Positions 45,501 to 57,500 of a stretch of 64,000 nt of DNA are shown here, one piece after another. Source of the stretch: Alligator mississippiensis (taxonomy: Eukaryota; Chordata; Crocodylia; Alligatoridae). Within the stretch, counting starts at the first letter, position 1. Every line of letters begins with the position of its first letter. The stretch is taken from positions 251,845,956-251,909,955 of the forward strand of contig NC_081824.1 in the NCBI RefSeq assembly GCF_030867095.1. The letters are read 5' to 3'. The translations under genes were made by a program, and so were the position numbers. The notes under the pieces were generated by a model that was not told the origin of the DNA, searched no databases, and saw only the letters and a program-made list of their open reading frames with translations.

Positions 45501-48500
45501 ATTCAGACAAGTCACTTTCTGGGAAAAAATATTTCTTTGAACTGGACTGAATGTTTTCTGACATGCCAAAGCACTCAGGGAAGCAAAGGGAAATCCCTTT
45601 GCAGTCAGTTAATCCCTGGCTGCCAGGCAAAGGGGAGAAGTTCGATTTGAAGGTGCTTCAAACACACACTGCAGTACAGCACAGAAGGAGAAGAGGTAAC
45701 AACAGGCACCTTAAAGAAAGTCCAGTCCACTCCCAGCTTTAAGCCCTTCAGGTCAGGGGTGAGTACGTCTGACAGGGATGGTTTCGGCTGGTGCAATCCT
45801 GCAAGGGATAAAGGCACCCTTTGTCAGGCACCAAAGTTCTCACAATGAGAGACCGCACCTAGGGCATCCAGGAGAGAGGGCGCAGTTCACTCACCATAGG
45901 GGTACAGGGGGTCTGGTGCCGCTAAGATGCTGTATGCAATGGCTGCATCTGTCACTGACGCACAAATAGGGCCTATCCAAAGGAAATCCAAATGTTATGA
46001 ACCTCTGGGGATGTGGGGGGATTCCACCCTCACTTTTCTCCACCACACACATTCTTGTCAGCATGCTCCCTCTTATGCAGGTGTCTGCTGTTCCCCCCAC
46101 CACCAATCACTCCAGGCCCGACACACGCGTGCCCAACCAAGTTGCAGCAGCGCAGTGAAAGCCTTCTTACCGAGGCTGACAGTAGAGTAGGACAGTGGAT
46201 GGGAACCGTAAGCACTGAAACATCCAAATGTACCTTCAAAGACAAGGTAGAGACCCCAGTTAGAGGCAACATGTATGAGTCAGAGATGGGCATAACATCT
46301 ATGATTCGGAGTCAGGCCACTGGTCCATCTATCCCTATCTCCTGTGTCTCAGTGACAGACAGCAGGTGTTAAGAGGAAGAGTACTTATGCAGGGTCTGTC
46401 CAGACTGATCTGTCCTCTACTACTCTTCCTTCATGGCTTCCAGCATTCTGAGACCTAGGAGGCACAACCTTTACTGCAGTGTTTAACAGTCACTGAGGGG
46501 TCCATTCCTCCCTGAATTTGTTCAATCCTCTTTTGAGCCTGTTTAAATTATCATCCTCCACAATATCCTATGACAATGAGTCCCACAAGTTGAGTACTTG
46601 TTGCGTGAGAAAAAAAAAAAATCCTTTCACTTGTTTTAAATCTGCTCTCTAATCATGTCACTCTACGTCCCCTCATTCTACTGTTGTGGAAGCCAGTGGC
46701 AGTACAGATTGTTGGTTTCTTTATTCAGCCAGACTGGCCCATAGCCTTGGCCCCTGGGCCCACAGCCTCTTCCCAGAAAGCACAAGCAGCAGGGGAGGAA
46801 GAGGAGCACTTTGACCTCTGGTGCAGCTCAGGGAGAACCCAGGTCCAATAACCAACTGGGCATTCCAGAGATGGAAGAACCCTGCAGCATGGGGTCCGTC
46901 CCTGCCTGTCCGTCCCTCCCTCTAGGCCCAAGGTGGGGCTCTGCTCTTCCATTAAGTTTTGCTTTAGGGGATGGCAAGTATGCTTGCCAGAAAAGATACC
47001 AACCCAGCTCTGGATCCCTTAGGGCCTTTGCAGCACAAAGGTTCCTGCTGTTCCTGGCCCCATCTCCAGCAGGAACCAGGATCCCAGCTCTGAAATGCTC
47101 GCATGTCTGGATTTTAGTGTGGGTACAGGTGACTGCAGAACTAAAGGCAATAAAGTCACCTTCCTGCTTTGCAGACTTTGAGAAGAGCTGCCAGGATGTT
47201 CTAAGCCAGGTCCCTAAAGAAATGAGTCTAGGGCTACCTCAGGTTTGCTGATCTGGTAGTAATCAGGGCCCCATCTTGAAAAGAGAGGATACAGTGACCT
47301 TCTCATTCAAAAGGTCTCCTGAATCCTCAAGTCAGGAGACATTTATCTACAGTTCTGTATTAAGGCACCACTGAGATAGGAGAAGCCAAACATCTGATTT
47401 TTCTCATCCATTTCTCTCTCTCTCTCCTTAAATCTTCTCCTCCCCAGGGAAAGAAGCATGGTAAAGTGGGAGTAAATGCCACTCTTGCTGGAGAAAGACA
47501 ACATCAAGAATCTTTATCTCTATCTTCATGCCTAAGAGATGCCTCTGGGCCCAGGGGCCAAGGCTAGCATGGTTCCATACTCTGGTATCTCTCCCTTCTG
47601 CCCTCCAGCCCACAGAATGACACTTGCTTACCCCACTTCTTCAGCCAGAAGAAGTGACCCTGTGGGGGCTGAAAGGCACGAAGGGCTGGAGTACAGAATC
47701 AGGTGTCACCTGGGCACACACAGAGATTCCACTTCTGCAACATGCTTTCCTTCTTGGCTGCAAGCCCTTATTTTTTAATTTTGATTTGGGAGCATCAGAA
47801 CACAGGCACCAGCTCTAAGTGTCCTGCCAATCACTGCAAAGTCTAATGTAATGGATGCAGGATAATAACTACTCTTTGCAATCAACACTGTCCATGCAGC
47901 ATGTCATTACCATCACCCCCAAAGTCCTTATGGGGCTGGGGAACAGCTTGGTGCTTGAAAGAGGACTGTGGAGTGCCCTCCCCCTGTGGGGAAATGCAGG
48001 ACTCCTCAGTCTGACAAGAGAGTGTGTGTGCAGCAAGGTTACCTTTCAGCCCCACAACGCCACAAAAAGAAGCAGGAATCCTCACAGAGCCACCTCCATC
48101 ACTGCCGATAGACAAAGGGCAAAGACCTACAGAGAACAGGTTAAAAGAAACTGTAAACAGACCATGCCACAGTACCTTCTTGCCTTGTTTAAACAGGAAA
48201 GACAGTATGTAGGGTACACACACAGAGCTCCCATTCACTTCCAAATTCCCTTGTAGAGCTAAACCAGCAACCTTCAATTCAGAGGAGGGGGTGGGGGGGA
48301 AGGAAACCACATGACATTCACTCTTGTGGGCTTTTTCCCCGATCAGAGTCCCCGCCTATTGGATTTGTGCCATTTCATGCTCTCCCCAGTTCCCCAAATG
48401 CCTGCAGGCATCTTGCAGACCTCCAGCCAGTAGTGACACCGGCAGACCCTGGGACCTTCCACAACGGCCCCAGAGGCTCTTGTAGTGCCCCTTCCCACCC

Positions 48501-51500
48501 AAGCCAGGTCCAGGGCATCTCACCTGCAGCTACTGCAGCTGCTGACCCACTGGAGCTGCCACCAGTGAAGTAGTTGGGGTTGTATGGGTTTCGAGTGGTG
48601 CCATGAAACCTGAAGGAGATACAAGAGAGTGCAGTTGTTCAGGAAGGCCAGAGGAGGAACCAAGAGAGAACTCAGAAACAGTCTCTCCCCATCTCCTGCC
48701 CAAAGAGACACATGTTGCTTTTTAAGGCACATATCCCATTCTACACCCATCCTTTGGGCATTCTGCCCCACAGTCCTAAGGAAGTTTTCCCTCATCCTGT
48801 ACTCTGTGTGCATGCGTGTGCGTGTGGGGGGTGTTTAATCACACCAATATCACAATTCAGAAGGGGAGGAGGGACCGAACCTCTCACCTGCCGGGATTAC
48901 AGCCAGTGGTTCCAGTCCCCAGTTCATGCATGTTCGAGACCCCAATTATGACAGCTCCAGCCTCCCGCAGCTTCCTGGTCAGCGTAGCATCCTCAGTCTC
49001 AGGCTCTGTCCCCAGATATGCTGTTCCCGATCGATGATGATAAGGCACCTTGGGGAGAAGGGGGTGCCTTAGGCATCCTTAAATGCACATACCAATGACT
49101 CTTTCCTCCCCCTTCGCCCCTCCCCCCACAAGAGAACAGTTTTGTCTCATCTGTCCCGGGCATGTTACAGCTGGGCAAGTTTGACCATAGCAACTGTTAC
49201 CCTCACAGCTCCAGAGCATGCAGAGTCCTGCCCTCCTTGTTCTTGCCAGAGATGGCAGTTAGTTACCATCTGAGAACTTGGGGAAAGAATCAGCCTTTTG
49301 ATTTCAAGTGCTACCTGCAGGAGCTACCTCATGGTGGGGTGTGTTAATTCTTTGCAAGTGGACAACCGTGTGCAAATTCTGGATAAGCCTAGGATGGAAG
49401 GTGCTTAAAAAAAAAAATAAAAAAATTTAATCATTCAATAAATTCTGTGTTCACTTCCTGGGTGGAGAAAACAGGTCCTTATGCTGGCATTTAGGAATCC
49501 AAATAAGAGATTATGTTTTCAGAGGTGCTATGTAGCAGTACAACAAGGATAAGGAGTCCAAACACCAGGCAAAGCAGGACAGGATGCCTGTGATTCCATG
49601 GGCAAATCTGAAATTCTGTGCCCCAGAAAGCAAAGCCATCTAGTAGGGGAGGCAAATGTAAGGGGTAACTCATGCTAGGACAGAGGTGAAAAACTGCTGG
49701 GGGGTTGGGGGGTGGCAGGGAAATTGATTCAAAATACTCGGGAGTAGTCTGAACCCCACCCCCACCAGACAGCAGTAAAGAACTCAAAAATCCCTTGGAG
49801 TTGAACAGGAGCAATGTTTCATAGTTTCATAGCTGGTAGGGTTGAAAGGGACCTGAGCAGATCATCAAGTCCGACTCCCTGCCGTGGCAGGAAAGAGTAC
49901 TGAGGTCAAACGATCCTGGCAAGGTGTTCATCCAGCCTCCTTTTAAATACCCCAGGGTAGGAGCTAGCACCACTTCTCTTGGAAGTTGGTTCCAAATCCT
50001 AGCCACCCCGACTGTGAAGTAGCGCCTCCTGATACCTAGTCTGAATCTACCCTCTGCCAGCTTGTGACCAACATTTGTAATCACTCCTGGTGGTGCTCAG
50101 GGGAACAGGGACTCCCCCAATGCCTGCTGGTCCCCTCCGATTAGTTTGTAAACGGCCACTATATCCCCCTCAGCCTTCTCTTGGGACCTGAACCTGTTCA
50201 GCCTCCACATAGCCTCTCCTCGTAGGGCCTGCCCTGCTGACCCCTGATCATGCGAGTGGCCCTCCTCTGGACCCTCTCCATGTTGTCCACATCCCTCCTG
50301 AAGTGCGGCGCCCAGAACTGGATGCAGTACTCCAACTGAGGCCTGACCAGTGCCGCGTAGAGGGGGAGGATCACCTCCTTGGACCTGCTCGTGATGCATG
50401 TGTGGATGCATGACAAGGTGTGGTTGGCCTTCCTGACTGCGTCCCCACACTGTCGGCCCACGTTCATTTTGGCATCAATAATGACTCCGAAATCCTTTTC
50501 TGCCTCTGCACTGACGAGAAGGGAGTTCCCCAGCCTGTAGGTCTGCTGCTGGTTCTTCCTCCCCAGGTGCAGCACCTTGCACTTGTCAGTGTTGAAACCC
50601 ATCCTGTTCTTATCTGCCCACCTCTGTAACCTGTCTAGGTCCGATTGCAGCCTATTCCTCCTTTCTAACATGCCCACATCTCCCCACATCTTAGTGTCAT
50701 CTGCGAATTTGAACAGGGTGCTTTTTATCCCATCGTCCAAGTCGCTGATGAAGATGTTGAACAGTGCGGACCCAAGGACCGAGCCCTGCGGAACCACACT
50801 GCCCACATTACTCCAGGTTGAATAAGACCCATCCACCACCACTCTCTGGGTGTGGCCCACCAGCCAACCAGTGACTCATTTGACTGTGTAGGTGTCGACG
50901 CCACAGTTCCCTAGTTTTTTTAATGAGAATGGGGTGAGAGACAGTGTCAAAGGCCTTCCGAAAGTCCAGAAATACTACATCCACTGCTACCCCTGCATCT
51001 AAGGATTTTGTGACCTGGTCACAGAAGGCCACCAGGTTGGTCTGACAGGACCTGCCTCTAATGAACCCATGTTGGTTGCCCCTAAGCAAAATCTCCCCTC
51101 CTGGCCCCTTGCAAACATATGCCAGGATAACTCTCTCAAAAAGTTTACCCAGGATTGAGGTAAGACTAACTGGCCTATAGTTTCCTGGGTCCTCCTTCCT
51201 CCCTTTTTTGAAAATGGGAGCCACATTGGCCCTTTTCCAGTCCTCTGGCACACCAGAGCACCATGAGCGCTCATAAATCTGTGCCAGGGGTCCCGCAATG
51301 ACCTCTGTTAATTTCCTCACCACCCTGGGGTGGAGGTCGTCAGGACCTGCTGATTTAAATACGTCAAGTCCGTCCAGAAGTTCCCCCAACTAGGTCCTCT
51401 CTGACCCTAGGCCTGGGTGCACCTCCCCTGGGGCCTACCGGGGAGGGGGGGACCTGGTCCCTGCTCAGAAAAACGGAGGCAAAGAAATTGTTAAATAGCT

Positions 51501-54500
51501 TAGCTTTGTCGTCTGAAGCAACGACCAGATTTCCTAGTGTGCCTTGCAGAGGCCCCACATTACCCATTACCTTCTTCTTAACCCCTATGTATTTAAAAAA
51601 AGGACTTCTTGTTGTCCTTGATCCGGGTCGCTAGTCCCAGTTCCATCTCCACCTTGGCCTTCCTGACTGCCCCCCTACAGCCCCGAGCAACCGAGGTATA
51701 GTTCTCCCTGGTGATGGCCCCTCCCTTCCATTGGGTGTACGCCTCCTTTTTAGCTAGGAGACGTTCCCGGATGCTTTTGGTGAGCCATGGGGGCTTTTGC
51801 ACCCTCTTGTCCCCTTTGATCCGTGTTGGGATTACCTCCCTTTGGGCTTGGAGGATCATCTCCATAAGGAATGACCACTCTTCTTGGACACCTGACTTCT
51901 CCCCTCCCTTGTTGCGTTCATCAAGTTAGGCCAGTGCTGAGAACTTCAGGAAAAACCCTTGCTTCCCAACCTTGGCAACACATTAATTGAACTTTGCTTG
52001 GCAGGAAAGGAGGCGGAACTTCTCTCTCCAACCACCTACCGCTCCCATTAGGGGATACATGGCATTAAAAAGTCCCAGATATGGAGGGCATTCTTGTGTT
52101 CATCTTCCAGAGTCCATGTTATCCTATTCTTTAGCCTACCATTGCACTGTCGATGCTACCTTCATTTCCATGAATGCCTAGCCTTCCCCAACCCCACAAT
52201 CTGAAAAATCTGTCTCAACACCTCCCTGCAGCAGCAAGGTCCATAGGCCTGTGGCATATTTTTTAACTTGTTTTTTTTATGCCTTTTAGAAGCAAGCTGC
52301 TTCTCAGCATTCCTCAGGTGAAGGGTTCATAGCAAGTTCTCAAAACCCCCATAGCCTCGCTACCAAGGGAACTCACCACCTTAATCTCTTCTTTCAGACA
52401 GACTGGGATGCCATCCAGAAGAGACAGAGGACATTTATTTCTGTAGCGAGTGGTAGAGGCCTCAGCCATCTGCAGGAAAGGAGAAAGGTTTTCTCTCTAG
52501 CTGGACAAGCAGCAGGTTAGAGCAAGAGTCTTCCTCTGGTAAAAAAATATAACACTGCTGCTTCGGAGAGGGCAGAGGCCCGCTCCTACCCCACACAGAC
52601 ATACCATCTGAATCTGCTGCTTGTCCCACTGCACAATTGCTCGAAGCGGGGGGCTGGATTTTTCACAATCCTCCAGCAAGGAAATAATGTTCTCTGCAAT
52701 CTGTGTTGGCGTCAGCTCCCCGGTCCTGTGAAACGGAAGAGAAACAGGGAGGCTGTTAGATTTCTCACCTTCACTCTCTCCTGCCCACACACTGTTCTGA
52801 GAGAATCCATCCTCCAAGCAGGTGTGATCCCATCTTCCATCTAGCCAAGATGAAAGAGGAATTGAGCCCTCAGCAGAGCTGTGCAGCAATGCCCTCTAGA
52901 CAACCAGTACTGCCAAGCTATGCAAAACATCCCTTCAGTACAAAAGCTAAGCTTGTCTCCAAAGCGTGCCTTGCTCCAGGAAACAAGCCAAGAGATGCAA
53001 ATTGTTTAACGGTTTTCGTGCTTTAGGGTTGGGCCAGATTCACAAGGTTGGTATAGCCGATATTGCTGTAGCTGGTGTGAAAGACTGTAGGAAGGAGAGG
53101 ATTCCAAAAATTCATGAAGCACAGGGAAAGGGCACCAAACTATGATGGCAAATTGACAAGACAACAAAATGGTTCTCAACATGGTATTTCTTGTCACCCA
53201 TCATTTCACCCTGCCTACCGGTAGGAGTTGAGGTAGTCCAGGATCTCCCTGAAGCTGAATCCAGAGGTGGCAGAAGGAGACCTGTAAGAGGGAGAGATGT
53301 CTGTTAGCACCTTTCCCTGTTCTGAGAACTGTGCCAACATGCTTTTCTGCCCCTGCACCTGCCCAGAGACACAGGGACTCAGCAGAGCTAGGACCTATGC
53401 TTGCCCAGTGATGACCTCTTTAAAAACCTACCTCCTTGCAAGCTTACAAGATGAAAGAAACATTTTCCAGCTACATTTCCATTTTCTTTTTTTAAATAAA
53501 CACAAACAACAGTAAAAATTTAGCCTGATTCACACTCTGCCTTACAAGTAATACCTTTTGATCCAATCATTGCAAGCTACATGTAAGGAATAACTTTTTC
53601 AACGTGTGGGATGGACACAGCTGTCCAGCTCACTGGAGTATTATACCATGGCTTGGACAGGAAGTGAAGAGACATTAACTGAAGCTTCAGGAAGTTTATG
53701 TAGACACACCAAAGTCAAAGAAGGCCATAATAAAAATGATCTTTACTTCAGCTGTGAGATGATGCTCAGATCTAATTTGTCCATCTAACTCCCTAGGGCA
53801 AGGTAAGGAATAGAATTTTCTAAAGAGCCTATGGGAGTTATGTGCCAAAATCTAGTTGAAGTTCAATAGTGGCTGCATACCCAACTCCTTTGGCTCCCTT
53901 GAAAAATTCCAGCTGAGGTATCTGAACTAGTAAGCATTCCCTCTCTATAGGAAAACCAAGTCTGGAGCTTGGGCTCCTAAGTCTCTTAGGTACATTTCAC
54001 CTGTTTGGAACAAATCTTGAAATTTGTCTGTATAGGTAGGTATCAATGGCACACATAAGAGCCACAAACTACCAGTCTAGAGTTCACAGGCAAGTTTAAG
54101 GAATAAGTCAGAGAAAGAAAAAAAAAAAATATTATTCTTAATTGTTAGTATAGTACTAACAGCATAACCCTGAACTGTAAACCTCAGAGTAGCAACCAAT
54201 CCTATACCTGGGTAAAGTAGGGGTTGTCCATCAAGCAAGACTGACAGAATAGCAAAACATACCCCGCATTCTTTAATGGGCTACTTTAGACACGGAAGAC
54301 AACACCAAGGAATGGAACATTGCGGGGGGGGGGGGAGGACCCCCCCCCAACCAAACAAAAACCAACCAACTTGGCAAGAGAGAAACTCATTAATTCATGC
54401 TTGGGGTCTGGTGTGGGGCTTGGAAGCACTCCATATCCTCACAGAAAAAAAGGTAGATCAAGCCAGAAGGCAAATAAAATAAATAAATAAAGCAAGCTGG

Positions 54501-57500
54501 ATCTTCATCCATACAAGACTCAGATTAACAGTCCAAGATGAAAGGGCATGCCATGCCACCAATAGCAGCAACCACTTTTTGCTGAAAATAAATCTGAGAA
54601 TGAACTGAGCAAATGGCAACAATAAAACAGTACAAAACCAAAAACAGAAGTGTCCCATGAGAAATTCCAGCTTGCACTCAGGATATGGAGGGTGGGCAGT
54701 ACCCAGAGACTCTGTTATCTGAGCTAAAGCAATTCCATCTGGATACCAGCACAAACAGGCCATGAGACATGGATCCTCCTTAAAGAAAGAAAAGCACCAC
54801 TTATGTCTGCTCCTGAACACCAAGAGCAACACAGCACAGGGAAAAAAAGCAAAAGGAAGAAGCAGCAGCAGCTAAGACAAATGGAAGCAGGAGGCTAAAG
54901 CCCCTGCAGCTGGACCTGAAACTGCTGCTCTTGTAGGAAACCACAGAGCCGTTTGTCAAGGGACAAAAATTGTGTGTGCAAGTGTCAAAAGAGGAAACAA
55001 ACCAGTTAAGTAACAGATGGAAAGCTGTCTGAAGCTGGGGTAGAACAGAAAAGACAATGGGCAGTATAGGCTGCAGAGATGGCCTGTGACTGACTGCATT
55101 GGACAGGTACAGATCGCAGACCTAGCACAAACATAAGCTATGAGTAATATATGCTCAAGTTTCTATTTAAAATCAATACATTGGCATTTAAATCATAAAC
55201 AGTAGCCTTGGAAGATAGAATAAGAATCTGTGCAACAAGCCAATGTGCAAATAACTGCTTTTTGGAAAGTGCTTGATAGTTATTAAAAGTAAGGGCTGAT
55301 GTTTTTTGCCTTTTGCTAAGAATTTAATTTTATATCATGTACTGTATAGAAAGAAAGTGAAAGAGCTAAATTTGATCTGGGGGTGTGATCCAGAAACACA
55401 GAGGAAGGAGTCCAACACCAAAACCACCAGCTGTCGGCCTTGGTCAAGGGGCTTATGCTAAACTGCAGCAGTGCGGCTAATGTAGAAGGCCCCAAAGCCT
55501 ATTTGCAGACGTTGCAACTGGCTGGGTCAGCAAAGTAGAAGACACAGGACGTGGCAAGCAGTATTTCCATACAGTGAGAAAGAGATAAGAAGTCCTCCCT
55601 TCCAGAGCTGTAATTTTCAAAAACACAGCGAGGCCAGATTTTGGAGATCTCAGCAAATTCAGAACAACCTGCTGCCAATCTGAGTGCCCCACTCCTCCTC
55701 CCTAGCCAGCATAACTGAGAATCTTTGTTGTCTGTTGCTGGTAGCTAGGTAGGCATTGTGGTAAATGCTTATTCTTGTGCTTTGGGTTATAAACAATAGA
55801 AGGCTGTACTATGGACCTGTCTCTTCATCTGACTTAGGTACTGATACTCTAACCTCAGTGGTTCTCAAGCTTTTTAGACTTCAGAAATGCCTCCATAATT
55901 TTTTAGGAGTTGAACAGCAACCCATTTAAAGAAATTAATTTATTACAGGGTTATCTCCTTGCACAAGGGCTGGGTAAGAACAAGCATGCACATCCCACAC
56001 AACTCCTAAAAAGATCTCTCACAGTATCCTAGGTTGCAGCAGCACCCCAGATGGAAAATCACTGCCCTACCTGTTAAGAGGAAATGGAGGATCCCCAGGA
56101 AGTGTAATTATCTTAATTTGGTGTAAAAAAAATTAATAATAATAATGTTGAAGGGAATTTGTAACTGTACCCTAATTCCATGCCTCAACTTGCAAAAGAA
56201 ATCCTGATCACAGACAGGCTGTAGCCATCTACAGCCAATGCCCCTGGAGCCATTGCATCCAACCCACAGAGATGGGGCTTCAGTGGCATTTGGAGGTGGG
56301 GGACAGGTGTTCAGCTGCTCTTTCTATGCTGTCATCAACAGAAAAGCTGGCTATGGGTGGGTCCTAGCATCTGCCTCTAACCCAAGGCAGATCATTCCAG
56401 CCCATAGCCAGGAAAATTTGTTGATCGCTGTAATTACTCGAGTGTGTTCTGACATGCTGTAATTGAGTCTGCTGAAGCGTGGCAATTACTGCACTCCAGC
56501 AGCCTCCCACATCTTGTGTAACAGAGTCCCCACACTTAAAAAGTGGTGGCAGGGGCTCTTGAACTAAACCTCATTGAAGCAAGACATTTTTAAGCATGGG
56601 GATGCTGATACACAAGACGCTGCAGCGCTTTAATTACAGCAGCTCTCGGAGCAGCTAGCCACACTAATTAAAGTGCCGCACCCCCCTCACTCCCACAGCA
56701 TTTGTAAAAGTGCCTGTTACATTTAAGTAGCAAGTCTTAAATCGAAAGAAATGTGATACCTGGGTAGCAAGCATTAGAATATATTGGACACATCTACAAG
56801 TCATTGGAGATCAATCTGTCTTATCCAGTGTCTGTTCTAAGCAAAAGATCGGAGGTGGATTGTTACATCTGGTCTTTAAATAATGTTAGACAGTGCATTT
56901 GAATAAGATACTGCTATAAACCAAAATGGAATCCAACACAGAGGTGTTTCACTTCCTTTAAATACAAAATAAACAAAAAAACCCACAAAACCCCATGAGA
57001 CCCAGTTGTGGGAAGGTACTAGCCTGTTTCCAAAGTAGTTAAAACTGGCTGGAAACATGAAAGTGCCTCATGCCAACAGCACTTCATTCAAGCCTACTTT
57101 AAATCAAAAACCGCCTCCCCCTTGCTTTCTTCCATCTCTGCTGCTTGAGGAAGTAAAGAATGTGACCTCCATTGCTTTATACCAGGGTACTAAACCTCCA
57201 GCCCAAGGCAAATATGGCCCACAAAGCCATCACATCTGGCCCATGGAGCTCCAGATTATTTGGCAGTGTGGGAGTGATGACCATTAATATGACCACCCTC
57301 CACCTGCCAAATTCCCAACCCCCAACCCTTAGGTAGCTGGTCAGAGCTGGCCATGCCCCCTCCCTCATGGGAACAGGCCACATTTCTTCCCCCCCAGCTT
57401 TGGGATCAGGGCCAGGCCATACCCTATTCCCCATCCCCTCGCACAGGGCCCTCTTTCCCCCATCCTCAGCACCTTTTCCTGCAGGACCATAATGGGATCG

